Position numbers and translations under genes: made by a program
Notes under the pieces: model-generated
The model's input: only the letters and a program-made list of their open reading frames with translations
Database searches by the model: none
What the model was told of the DNA's origin: nothing
DNA from: Sisyra terminalis
Lineage: Eukaryota > Arthropoda > Insecta > Neuroptera > Sisyridae
DNA: 64,000 bases
Assembly: GCA_958496175.1 (NCBI GenBank)
Contig: OY292278.1
Span: forward strand, 20,584,001-20,648,000
Direction: 5' to 3'
Part shown: positions 1-13,100 of the stretch, in pieces
Position numbering within the stretch: the stretch's first letter is position 1
Layout of the letters: every line of letters begins with the position of its first letter

Positions 1-146
1 TAAAGAAGTACTGAAGAAAACAGGAATATTCTCAGTAAGCATTCAGTCCTTGATAAATAGCGACTTTAAGGGGAAATTGGCCAAAAGAATAATACAATTT
101 TGAGGGACACAATCAAATATAAAATAGAGCTTAGAAATATCTATAT

Positions 147-974
147 TAGGGTGATTTTTTTTGGGCCCCATCGTGAAATTTTGTTGGAAATACCAAAAAA
201 AAATTTTCTGAAAGTTTGAGCCCTTAATATTAATTTGAAGTCCTCGACCAAGACGTGTAAAGATTTCCCATTGAAAATACACGGAAACTCTGATTTTTTA
301 TTTTTAAATTTCTATATCTCAGCGGAATTTCATGGGATCGCTTTTACCGAAGATAGTTTTTTCTCAGAACTAAACGCTCTACAAAAGTGCCCATTGCGAC
401 AAAGTCGTAACTCACACCGGTGAGGTAGTACGGGCCACTGAACCTGATTTTTCCATAAAATTCGTTTTTTTTTCATTTATCTCGTAAATAACAAGAGCTA
501 CGGAAAAATTATAAATAAAAAAACTTGTAGAGAATTTGATTTCCTACAAAAAAGTTCCTATAGACCAAATCGCTAAGATCAATATTAAACGAGATATTAA
601 GCCTTGAATTGATTTTTCTGTGAAATTTTTGCCGATCATTGATTTAAACTTATTAAATTTTTTTTTAGAAAAATCAATTCAAGGCTTAATATCTCGTTTA
701 ATATTGATCTTAGCGATTTGGTCTACAGGAACTTTTTTGTAGGAAATCAAATTCTCTACAAGTTTTTTTATTTATAATTTTTCCGTAGTTCTTGTTATTT
801 ACGAGATAAATGCAAAAAAAACGCGAATTTTATGGAAAAATCAGGTTCAGTGGCCCGTACTACCTCACCGGTGTGAGTTACGACTTTGTCGCAATGGGCA
901 CTTTTGTAGAGCGTTTAGTTCTGAGAAAAAACTATCTTCGGTAAAAGCGATCGTATTTTCAATGGGAAATCTTT
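147..974. mobile_element. Long palindromic element, copy 1, right end truncated
   Basis: Starts TAGGGTGATTTTTTTT and shares both arms with copies 2 and 3. Near 950 the right arm jumps from AAAAGCGATC to GTATTTTCAATGGGAAATCT, skipping about 70 bases present in the other copies, and it ends at about 974 without the terminal TCACCCTA. The loop lies near 605-670. Confidence 0.85.
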
Positions 975-3395
975 TAACAAATGAGACTTAATGAATTTTT
1001 GAAGGCATATGAGTTTTTATATGTTCAATGTTCATATAAGTAGGTATGAATACAAATATTTAAAATGAAATATTTATTTAAAAAACGCACTAAATTTGTT
1101 ATTATCAAGAATAAGTATACGCATTCAGTTATATCTATATTAATAATTAAAAATGCAGCAATATTTTCAATATCGATGATTCAATTTTCACAAATAAATG
1201 TTAGGTGGTACGAAGTTTACTGGGTCCTCTAGTTTAATATGTTTAATATATTAATATAATAGGTTTAATATTTTTTCAGTGAAGTAAGTGGTGAAGTAAG
1301 GGTGGCTAGTGTATTAGTGGGCAAGCTATATATTTATTCTGTCAATTATTTTTTAATAATTTTATAAGGCTATCAAGATGGTAATTTGTTAATAAATTAA
1401 CAATAACAATCCCTTAACAATATTAAAATTATAAATCATTCGGGTTCGTAAATTTAAAAAAATAACTATTTATTGTTTTTCACTTACCATTATTTTTACG
1501 AAAACTAGTTCATAAAGGTCTGAAACTTCCAGGATCATAGTACCTTATTAGTATCAACAAACCAACAAAATATCATTAAATTATCTTCCCGGGGCCTTTG
1601 CACTGTACTTATAGTCCTAGGTCCTATAGTTGTTTAGATTGGAAACATATTTTTCACTAAAATCTCTATTGACAATAAGATTACCATCCCTACTTTATTA
1701 TAAGGTATAAATAGTACGTTACTTAGGGTAATTGTACTTAATACTTTATAAGAAAAATAAAGTACGCGATAATACTTTATTTCGTACGATTTGATTTCTC
1801 TGGGATCATTTTATGTACAATATACAAAATGTTTTTTTTTCTACCTTTAATAACCAGTATATGTAGTTTGTTTGCACCAAAAAATCGAAACCAACCCTGG
1901 CACTAAGATTTCTAATTTTTAGATTTTAACAATATTTCACTTTCTTGATTAAAAGAATTATTGTCTGGATTAATTGCGCACTATTAAAATTATCACTTGG
2001 ATCACTTTTAAACTTTTAATCAAATGAAATAAATTAATTAACAACAAATAAAATACGATTAAGTCAAAAACAATGCACTAACAACTGATGACAGCAAACA
2101 TAAATAAAAGCAAGCGGCAATTAGCCAATAGGATTGCGAGATTTAATGATGTTCATTTGTTTTGATTGTTGAAATTTTGAAAAATTAACAAAACCACTCC
2201 CAGACTCAAAAAATACATTATTAGAGCGGTACCGAAATTGTTTTATAATACTTTTTTAATAGTTGCAAATTTTTTTGAAAAAGGCATTATATATCCCTAA
2301 ATCATATTCAAATTTTAGATCAGTCGATGAAATAAATTTAAAAAAAAATGTTTTCAGTTTTGAATTTATTATTATTTTTTCTTCACTAAAACTAATTGAG
2401 ATAGAAATCGGAAATTTCCAGGATCTCAGTAATGAATTAGTAGCTACATACTTGCGAAGTATCTTAAAAATATCATTCCAGGACCTTTAAAATATCATAC
2501 TTTACTTTCCATACAACTACACGATGTGTATATGGAAGTTGACTAGAATTTTTTATACGTGAATGCACGGAAGCTTTGAGCTTTGAGTAAAGTATGATTA
2601 ATGCTAAAAACCAGTGGCATATTTTTACCAACTTAAATAAAAATTGGCAGTTCAAAGGTCTGTTTTCAAAATTAGAGGAAAAAAATCATTAGACCATAAA
2701 ACAATAACTAAGCACTCTTTGATTTAAATGCTTTTATTTTCTATATAGTATTTCATTTGAGCTATTAGTTCAATTTCTCAGTAATTAAATTTGTACAATA
2801 AAAGTTATGTTTTTCCTTCATACTATTTCGATATAAATATATTTAAATTAAATTCAATAAAAGCATGCGACAAATTAATTGGTTTTCTGAAAATCTATAA
2901 CGTTATATTTTTTGCGAAGATATAAAAAAATTTTGAAAAATATTAATGTTTTTTTTTAATATTTGAATAATTTTAAGTTTTATCTTCTATGACGTATGCA
3001 AAAATATAGGTAAGTGATCAGAAAAGTTAATACTAATTCATGAGTAATAGAGTATATACTAGGTAGTAATGAATCAGTGATGTATCATAAATAAAATATT
3101 AAAATATTGTTTTTGTAAAATTTGAACTTTGTAATATTAGTATTTAGTACATACGTGATAGATAATAAAATTTTACTCATATAGGAAAAAATCATGAAGA
3201 GTTAGAACGCTGGAAGGTATTAGAATTTAAATTCAAGGAAAATTTTTTAGCTAAATTAGTAAGGCATATTTGAATATTATTCACATTTGCTAGTTAAAAA
3301 TATTTGGAACATTAAATTCCTAATACTATGATTTTAGGAGTATTTAAAAATTTAAAGTGAAATATTCTTTTAATTGAGGTTTCTATTACTAAAAT
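975..3395. other. Intergenic, no gene seen; possible Helitron-like end
   Basis: AT-rich. At 1207-1233 GGTACGAAGTTTACTGGGTC, followed by CTCTAGTT, resembles the 3' end of a Helitron (a CTRR terminus before T), but no 5' end was found. Otherwise nothing is supported. Confidence 0.35.
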
Positions 3396-3399
3396 CGAA

Positions 3400-4530
3400 T
3401 AAAGTTTTTCACTAACTTTGAACAGTTTACAATCAACTAAATATATAATAAAATATTATATTTTGTGTATTATTTATGATATAAATCAATAAAAGTAAAT
3501 TATAAACAAAAGAATTGCATTATTGCCCAATTCTTTTCTGACGTATTGTCCCAGACACATATTTTGGTTCCAAAGCAAGCTTCTTCTGCGGAATGAATCT
3601 TTTTTTCATTTATTTTTTATCTACTTGGGTCATCTAGGATAAGATTATGTGATCCCTAATAACGTATCCTCAGAGATTTCAGACTTAAAGAGCTTTCGAA
3701 GCTTTCTATTTGAGATCCAGTAGCTGAGTAAATTTTTATAAACGTTTTATTAGGTGCTTTTCGATTATTTTGGTTCCAGGATATATTATTTCTCGTTCCG
3801 TATCCATTTAAAGCACTATATTTCCACCAAATGTGGGAAGTAGTTTTGTCTTCTGTCTGACAGAATTTTTATATTGGATCACCCACTTCAATTGTAGGAA
3901 GGTTAGACCTGTTACCACTTATCACTAGACCTATTTTTTGTGATATTAAGTATTTTAGTAGTTTAGTTTAGGGATGGGTTTCTTTTGACTGGGTTTTTGC
4001 CCGTTGATGTTCGTCCAAATTAAACAGTGATTTTTATAAAGCTATCCTTAGTGGTACTTTTCACTACCAAATTCCAATCTAACATTAAGACACCAAACAC
4101 AGGGTGTATGTCTGTTTATGGTATCCTAGATCCTTTACGGGAAAGTTGTCTTTCCTTTGGTTGTCTTTTACACATTTGCGACCTGACACCCATCCCAAAT
4201 TAACCTTGTTTCTAATAGCCAGGTTGTTAAAGATTTAGTATACTTCAAGATCAATCTCACCTGTATTTTTGGTACGATCTTGCTACCGGTGAATATTTGG
4301 ATCATTCTGTATATGATCACTAGACTTATGGACAGATCCAGTTCTACTGGATGGCCAACAAAAAAGTTACTTGGTACCCGAAATACGTATCTTGTAATAC
4401 GTCAGAAAAACATTTTTTGGACTTTCAATAGTTATGTTTATAATTAAAGTTTAATGAACTAAAATTTGACACACAATATATTTTTAATAAGGATTAATAC
4501 GAAAACTATGTATTTTTGTATTTATTACAT
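3400..4530. mobile_element. Large member of the 'ATACGTATTTCG' inverted-repeat family
   Basis: Inverted ends: TTTTCTGACGTATTGTCCCA at about 3535 with ACACATATTTTGGTTCC, against (minus strand) TTTTTCTGACGTATTACAAG at about 4412 with ATACGTATTTCGGGTACC. Weaker pairing extends outward to about 3400 and 4530. The interior (3590-4340) is less AT-rich than its flanks and may be a dead coding region, but it has no readable frame. Confidence 0.6.
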
Positions 4531-4539
4531 AAGGACAAT

Positions 4540-5463
4540 TCTGGAGACGATTTAATCTTTGAATAAAGTGTTTATTCACGGTGTAATTGAAGTTTTTGGT
4601 AAATAATGTAATTTTAACATTCAAGTTAAACTTGGCAACGATTAAGTATCCCCATGATTAGCGGTGGAAATTTATGACCATGTATGTTGTCGCAAAATTT
4701 GAAAATAAACAATAGATTCGAGCCCATTTTATATTGATCAAACTCTATGTAGTTACAACCACTATAATTGATTGTAGTAGTAAGATTTTTTTAATGGCTT
4801 TTTTTTTTGATTAATTTAATCGTTCTCTAAAAATCATCAAAATCTACGCAGTAGTTTTTACATGAAGTGTGTGTATTGAATTTGGGTATCATTTTATTTA
4901 TACGTTCGTATTCGAGGTCATTTATAATTATCCATTTATGATTTATAAATACCCAAATTTTGCCAAGCACTTCTTGATTATCTCCTTTTCCTTAAAAACA
5001 AAAAATGAGATTCATATATGTAAAATTATAAGAAATACTAAAAAAATTGCGATCCCCTTCCTCCCAATTGTTTCATATAATTTAAGAGGAACCTTTGGGG
5101 CACAAGTTCTCTTAAATGAAAACCCAAAGGTTAATTGTTTTTTTTTTAAATTTCATGAGATTATTATTATTTTTGAGACTAAAAAAGCAATCGTATATTT
5201 TTAAAATGACTTTATTTTTAGAAAGCATTAATATTATAGGTTGGTAGAATATTAATGAATAATTCACCTTTGATAATTTTTATGTAAATCATTTGACCAT
5301 AATCGTTGCACTGCCTTAATGTCCTTCGCCAAAATATTTGCCAATAAAAGTGACGCAGGAATAAATTTCTACCAAAATATTTAAAGATTTTTCTGTTCAA
5401 AGGGCTAATTAGGTAGTCTAAAAATAAAAACCACAAACCTATTTTCGTTCCCTTAAAGCAGAC
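4540..5463. other. Intergenic, no gene; interlocked inverted repeats at 5081-5132
   Basis: TTTAAGAG (5081-5088) pairs with CTCTTAAA (5109-5116), and AACCTTTGGG (5090-5099) pairs with CCCAAAGGTT (5123-5132). The order A-B-A'-B' is that of a pseudoknot if transcribed. No gene context. Confidence 0.5.
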
Positions 5464-5625
5464 CATTCACGCTCCGGCTTGCAGGCCAACTAGCCGGACT
5501 ACTAGTTGGATCGCCTAAATGATCCGACTAGACATCCAACTTCCAACAACACCATTCACGGTCCGACTTTAGATCTAACTTCGAAATTCGGACCTCCAGT
5601 TGGACTGCAAGTCGGAGCGTGAATG
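5464..5625. mobile_element. 162-bp MITE with CATTCACGCTCCG ends
   Basis: CATTCACGCTCCGGCTTGCA at 5464 is inverted as TGCAAGTCGGAGCGTGAATG ending at 5625. A third related word, CATTCACGGTCCGACTTT, lies inside at about 5552. It is clearly more GC-rich than its flanks. No clear target duplication. Confidence 0.8.
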
Positions 5626-6699
5626 ACTTGCTTTATGTTTCTTTTCTTTTTTTTTGTTGGTCAAATATTTTGAAAATGAAAAGAAATACATCAAAATTTT
5701 ATCCCCCATTGTAAATAATTACCTTTAAATTAAAGAAATAAAGTTTTGTAGCATATATATATGAAATAAAAGACAATAATTTGAACACTTATTTAATTTA
5801 AAAATAAATTTGTGAGTAATTTCCGGTTTCAAGTGAAAATTGAACAACGAAACTGTAAGAGGTCAAAAAACCCCACAAAAACGTTTTAATAAAGATTTCC
5901 TTTATTCATCAATTACTCTTTATTAGATTTAAATATTTAATTTTCCAAAAAAAAAAAAACAGCCATTGAATTGTTATTTCAATGTTCATTTTATATTTTT
6001 ATATGGTTCTAATTATTCGTTATGAAAATTCAGAATTCCAAGGTATCAATAAATCAAGGTATCAATACGGTCTTAAGGTTACATTTCGAATGTGATGTAA
6101 GTCTTGTTATTGATGGAGAAAATGAGGTTCAGAATTGTCATCGTTGGGTATTCATGTGAAATAAAAGAGAGGGAGTTTTATCAGGTTTTTTCCAAGTTTT
6201 GCTGTTAATTATTTGGTTTGATAATTCATATTATGACTTTAGAATTGAAAATGAAAAAATCATGTCACTTGGCTTTGGAGTTATTGGAAGCGGAGTGGGA
6301 CATGGATAAGATTATTTGTAATGATGATGAGGGGAGCTGAATGGAGCAATGGTGGGGAAATGTAGGGGAAAAGTTCAGACCAGCCCCAGACGATTCATAT
6401 ATTTTTCGTATTATTTTAATTTTATTTACTCTAGTTAAGTGGATTGGAGGCGATTGTTGTATAATTGTTAGATCCTCGTTCTTGTTGTGGCTTGATAGTT
6501 AACAGTGGCATCGTTTGGATCTTGGAGCCTCGAAATTCATTACCAATTACATCCAATTGGAAGCTGTGTTGGTATGTTTTTCATTTAAATTTTCCATGGA
6601 GTCAAAATGAAAGTGAGTGAGCGAAATGAGCGGCTTAAGTGCGACGAAGAGAAAGTGTGTAATTAATCGTTAACTAAGCAAAATATTTTTATTTAATCA
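5626..6699. other. Intergenic upstream of DGAT1, no gene seen
   Basis: AT-rich to about 6260, then moderately richer in G and CG towards the DGAT1 5' region. No transcription unit recognised. Confidence 0.5.
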
Positions 6700-6923
6700 A
6701 CATTTTTTTCGAGTTCACGATTCTCAGTAGTCGTTTGTCGTTTGGTGTCACTGTCTTGTTCGTTCACGTTTCGTTCTCATGACAAAAATATCCGAAAATG
6801 TTTGTCCCTTTTGTAAAAATAGAATTCGTTTTTGTTTTCGATAGCGGGAGTCGATGGAGGTTGCGTTTAAAGTAAATGCGTGTCTAGAAAATTTGGAAAA
6901 TTGAACCGTGAACCGCTCTTAAG
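6700..6923 (+). promoter_or_regulatory. Putative DGAT1 core promoter and 5' UTR
   Basis: Upstream of the DGAT1 start codon lies sequence richer in CG dinucleotides than its surroundings. An arthropod initiator-like TCAGT sits at 6725-6729, and no clear TATA box is found 25-35 bases before it. A transcription start here would give a 5' UTR of about 200 bases, but an upstream non-coding exon is equally possible. Inference only. Confidence 0.3.
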
Positions 6924-7150
6924 ATGGTGGAAAGCGAACATGAGCATTCCAATGGTGTGGACAAGACGAACAAATCGCCAGTTAATGGGGTTTCCAAAGT
7001 GTTGGCGACATCGTTAAGCACTTCGGCCCTCCTCACCGACCCAATCAATGGAAACCACCACAAAATTCGACGCCGTACCCGCAGCGTCGCCCGGGCCGAA
7101 GACATCCAATCACAAGAATTGAAAATTCGAAGATCTCAACCAGATAAACC
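6924..7150 (+). CDS. DGAT1 (mdy): DGAT1 exon 1 (N-terminal cytosolic region)
   Basis: Encodes residues 1-75 plus two bases of codon 76. The start ATG at 6924 is the first in frame. The region is hydrophilic, with Ser/Asn/His-rich stretches and a basic cluster (KIRRRTRSVAR), as in the variable cytosolic N-terminus of DGAT1 proteins. It ends with CC and a strong donor, gtaagt, at 7151; the split Pro codon is completed by the first base of exon 2. Confidence 0.9.
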
Positions 7151-10100
7151 GTAAGTCAGTAACAATCCACTGAATTCCACAAACCTAAACGTAAAAAAAC
7201 ATTGCCCTGAAGCCTTAGAAAGGGAAAAGCCGCTGAAATCTCTTGCATTGAGTCAGCTTCGGATTACGCAATATTGGAATACCCCCGAATAATTTTTTTT
7301 CTTTCTATGGCATTTTTTTTAGAATAAACCTTGAGAAAGATAAAATACAAAAGTATTTGCGTCTCTTTGAGTTCTTTATTCAATTTTTTTCTAAACAACA
7401 AATACCCACAACCGTGTTTTCTATATATAAATTGGTCTTTATTATTGATATTTTAAATTCTGCTATTGTTTTCCATTTATCGTGTAACACTTCCATAGTT
7501 AAGGACATTTAAAATTAGCTAGAAGTATATTCAATGGTACTTATAGGTATATAAGAATTCAAACCAATCTAAAGTATCAATTGAAAAAAAAGTATTTGTC
7601 ATAGCAATATGCTGGTCATTAAAATATAATTGGAGAAAAAATTAAAAATAATTAGCAATGAATAATTAAGGTATATGAATTTGCTACAAGTCAACAATTA
7701 AAATGTATAAGTTTGGAAAAAATCGATACATTAATCGGTCATTAATTTTAATTAAGGTCATTTAATGGAAAAACAATTTGATTATAACACAAATTGTGAA
7801 AATCTGTGTTTTTTAAGTCTTAACAAAATTTAAGAATTTGGTTACGTGATCTTTATTATTATAAGACGTTTCTTAACATTTAGTTGACAAGAAATTTTGA
7901 GTCAAACCAGAAAAATTATAATAGAACAGAAAAATTAAAATAGAAGATATCGTAGGATTCTTATTTTTAATATTTGTGAATGTTAAAGTATGTAAATCGT
8001 TAATGCATACATTTCCGTTCTACTGTAAATCTCAAAGTATACAATTAAAGTATTAATATTGCATCGTTAAATTAATATTATTACAAGTTAAAGAATATAT
8101 GGAAAAATTAGCGTTAATTAATGTACAAACTGTTAAAACATTTAAATTAATGAAATTTTTTGAAATTTAATTTTTTGTAGTCATCGATATCACAAGGTAG
8201 TTGAGAATATTTATAAACTCAAAAATATAGTGTATAAGTAATTTAATTTGTTAATTCTTAAAAATGTGTCGTTGGCAATTATCTACATTTGTGATTGATC
8301 GGTTGAAGATATATATGTTACAATGAATTTGTATTACCAATGGTGAAAATATATTTGGTAGATATATTAATATATTAGATAGATCTTAGCGAATTAAATA
8401 ATAATAGAAGTGTCGGTACGTATATAGAGACAATATGTGTTCATAGGGACAGTGTACGGGTCTCCCCCCGCGAATTATTTTTTAATTAACTAAGGTCTTC
8501 CTAATCGATAATTTATCTACTCAATATATTTTCACCAATAATAATATATTTTCACTGGTAATACAAATTCACTGTAACATATACACTAACGGGTAGTGGT
8601 GTAGCGTGGTGGGTGCTGAGGGTGAAAGATAGATCAAAAAGGGGTAGAATATTGATGTTGATAATTCCAATAAAGACTTTACTTTGAGAAAAACACGAAA
8701 AGTACAATTGTAAATATTTCAAGAATTTAAAGATATTTAACTTTTCGCCAACTTTCTTTACTAATAATAAAAATAAGGGCGGCGAATTTCCGGTTGCCCC
8801 CCAGCGGTGAAAACACATGCTACACTATTATTAACGGGTTTTACACAAATGAATATGAACATTTTGGAGATATTGATTTTATATTATAAGAGTAATGCAT
8901 ACAAAATAGTGCAGGTATAGCTTTGTAATTCTTGTCCTTCTAAGCCAGTGGTTTTTAACCCGAGTTCAATCGAACCTTAAGGGTTCGGTGAGTCAGTCTC
9001 GCGGGTTTGGCGGTTATAATGTTTTAAAGGGTTTTTTCTGTGATCTCAAAGTTTCTTTTATTATTTTTTGAAGGTGTATAACCATAGAGCTAGGTTTTGG
9101 TATAACGAAGTATGGGTTGAACATTGGATTTGTATGGACAATTAATGAGCAAGCAAAAAAAGAAGTCTTACTCCATAAATTGAATTCAGTTTTATGGATT
9201 TTGGTACTAGAAAAAATGTTTAAATTCATTTTGATGGAGAAAAAAATTCTATCTTAAAATTTAGTGAAAGTAAAATGATTTACAGTTAACATATCGGCAC
9301 AATATAGGCAATTAAATAATAATATTGTTGACAAATTACTAGGTCACACAGACGAAGTCGCCAGTATCAACCAAGACATTTTATCCTAATTAATGTATTT
9401 ATACTTTTTAAAAATATTTTCTCTTATATGATACCTTATTTTTAGCCGATTTTTAAATTAAAATAAACAATTTTCTTCCTCTAGAATAAATCCTCTTATA
9501 TATATTAAAAAATTGGGATAATTAGTAGGAAAATATAAAGAAAAGTTTAGAAAATTGAAATTGACATATGGACATATCATGAATGACAGAGTGAAAAACC
9601 AACATATATTTTGGTTGTTATTATCATTACCGGCAGAAATTATGTTTACTGAAACCTATTTGAACCATATAGTAAATAGTGCATTGTCTTGGATGAATGA
9701 AATCAATCGAAGAATTTTCATTAGATTTTATCCAAACTAGTCGAATATTTCTCTAAAAATTATTAAATATTATTATATTATAAGCAAACTTTATAATTTT
9801 CTTATTGGATAAAATAAATAGCCATATTACTTTAGTCCTGACATCATGCCATTTCCCAAAAGCTGTTAAATATATTATTAGATAAAAAAGGATTTTTCCT
9901 TTGATTAGTCTTCAATTTGAACTGCGCTTGCGTGCTTAACTAGCTATAGCAAAATATTAGACATAATTCATTGCATTTATATCCCACATCATATATTTTC
10001 TTTGTTGATTTTCTGCCTCGAATGTTTTAGTAATTTAAGTAATTTAAGAGACTTCCCAATTCAAAGTAAAAACAAAAGTTCAGAAATGATAAAGCAAAAA

Positions 10101-13100
10101 CGTTACTAGATGATGCTAAAACTTTAACCCATTTTTACATTCTTTTTATGGAAACTTTTCATTCTATACTGTCAATGGATTGTAGTACTTTGATCTTTAG
10201 ATTTGTATACCCTAACAGAAAAAAGGTTATCCTTATTTTTGAAAAAGGTTGGACAAAGATTAAGAAAAAAAGATACAAAATAGTATAAAAACATCAATTT
10301 TTTGGGGTTATTAAACAATTAGCTGTGTAATATTTTGGTTTCGTTTGAGTTATTAGCTTTTAAATATCTACGGGCGATTTTCGGAAATTATAAATTCCAA
10401 ACTTTAGAAGGAAAATAACAATTTAAGAGTTACAAAATATTTAAATTATTCCAAAAGATTAAACCTTATTTTTTATTATTTTGTTTGGTAAAGAAATGAT
10501 GCAATACATGTAAATATCTTTTTTTTATTCTTTTATTGGATTTACATATCAGTTTTTGTCACCTTTACCAAATATTTAAATTGCATTACACTATTCTTGA
10601 ACTGGAACTTGAAACCCAAAATTTCCGATTTAAAGGCCACAAATATTGTTTCAAATGCATTTCAATGTTATAGAAGTAAATTATAATTGCATATTACTGT
10701 ACAGATTGTAATTAACTTTTCTCATAAAGAAAAAAAAAGTGTTCAATGCCACTATTGACCTTGCAATGCAATTCATTAATTTTCAGAAAATAAAATTAAT
10801 AATAGTGATTGGGAAAACGTATGGATTTCCATGAAGTTTGGACCACGATGGATTTGAATTTGGGTAATCTAAAAAATTGCTTTTTTCGGGTCAAAATTCG
10901 AAGGTAAACCTGTGTGAGGCCAAAGTACCTGTATGTTAGGTAAATGAGGCAAATAATCCAATTTTTCAGCCAAAATTCATACAAGTGTATTTTTATTTTG
11001 TTGTTATTAATCCACCAGCTCGAGTGTGAGTCTTGCCTTGCATGTGTTATAATCTTATCAAAGAATATTAAAAAAAATAAAATGAAAAAAAAAGTGATAA
11101 CATTTTTCAGATAAAAATTGAATAATATCAACTGAAGAGACGATAATTTCAAGTAAATGTGGCGTCGCATTTAAACGAAATTTGTCGCGGTTTTATTCGA
11201 TTATTTCTGTACTATATAACATTACATGTGTACAGTATAACATATAAATACACTATGCATGCCGAGGATGATAAAAAGTTAATCGTTGAGCAATTTGAAA
11301 ATTACACACAGATAAATGCAATTTGTAATGTAATTAAATTGATGGAACTAGCGTTATCAGTATTCAGAGTCGCACAGAGCCACTGGGGCTTACACTGTCC
11401 TTGTTTTTTGTGTGGATTTTTGGAAAAAAATCATCACCAAACCTTGATCTTTAAAAGTTAATCAAATGTTTCGTCATAAGAGTATTAGCTAATTAACAAT
11501 ATGAAAATTGATTTTCACTTACTTCACACTCGCCAAACGGTCGTCTTTATGTTTTCCATTGCAGCGGTGTACTTAGTAGAAATGTACCATGAATTTGAAG
11601 CCATAAAACTGGTCTACCAAAGAGATGACAAAAGAAATTAATTTAATTTGTTTAAAACAAATTTTCACGCACTAGTAATTTAATTATAATTACTAAAAAT
11701 AAATGAATAAAAACAACTTAAAACTTATAATTGGTAGAAGCCGTAAAAAACCGGGTTAAAATCGCAAACAACTATGGTAAATTAGTTGAGGAACGTCACG
11801 ATTCCTAGTCAAAGATTGAAAATAATTTCTGCAAAATGAATATTCTGTTATCATAGCAAATATTGTTTTTTAAATCAATATTTAAAAACCAAGAACAAGT
11901 TAAAAAAAGCGGGCAAAGTTGTCAGTCTTTTCCATGGTTTTTGATACAGGTTGATGTACATCAACGATTATTCTTATAAGTAATTAGGATTGTGTAAATG
12001 TCTGAGTATGATATTGTTTTGAAATACAAAGGTCTATGGCTTGCGAATATTTCTTAAAACAATAATGCTGTTTCAATTGATAGAGTTGAGTTACGTTTAA
12101 ATTTATTTTTAATGATGGGTTCGTTGGATTTGTGTTTTAGGACATATTATTATATTATCGTAGCGTGGTGGTTGACAGAAGGACATGGCCTGGACGAAAC
12201 ATGAAAATAAGGTGGCATAGTTACATGGACAAATCTATAAAAGGTTTTACTTTGAGAAAAACACGAAAAGAACATGTTTTAATAATTAAAGAATTTATAG
12301 CACTGGTTCTTAACCTGGGCTCAATAGAACCCCAGAGGTTCGGCGAGTCAGTCTCGCAGGTTCGGTGGGCTCCTAATATTTTAGTTATTTTGTGCACCTA
12401 TGTATTAATTTACCTATGTTTTTGAATTAGAATTTTTTTTTCCGAATAAGATGGGTTCAGTGAACGCATCTATAAAAGTGGTGGGAATCAGTACCCCCAA
12501 TAAGGTTAAGAACCAGTGATTTAAAGGTGTTGGACTTTTTACTGATTTTCTTGGCCAAAAGACGACGATACGGGGCGGCAAATTTCTGATCTGTTCCAGG
12601 TGGTAAAATCGCACGCTACTCCACTAAACAAATAGTAATAATAATTATTCTTTCACACATTTATTTATTTATTTCACACTTCACACTTATTTATTTATTT
12701 TATAAATCGAAAATTAAAATAACCATTAAAGATCGTTTTATTTCTCACTGTTAGCTGTTTTCGAACTGCGTTATTACTTATCACTCCTTAACTGTTGATG
12801 ATCACCCTCCATATAAATAACGTTGAGTCAAGTTTAGAAGATCCTAGAAAGTTCCAGATGCTTCTTGCGTAATCAATCTCCCATAGATTTTGCTCGAACA
12901 CCTATTATCTCATTTTATTGTTATTGTTTGAATTTTTCAAATGTCCTAAATCCACAACAGTAATGAACATAGAAAGAAGAAAGAAACAGTTTACATAGAA
13001 TTAGATCCAATTTCAAGCATAATGATGAAGAAACAAATTTCATTTTTCGGTTTCTAATAAGGACACCCGAAATAGAAGTAGCAGGAACCTAGGGCAGCAG

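Noticed and set aside
10796..11170. Minus-strand open frame of 124 codons in DGAT1 intron 1
   Set aside because: The protein is dominated by Phe, Ile, Leu and Lys as expected from AT-rich DNA, with no motif or splice context.
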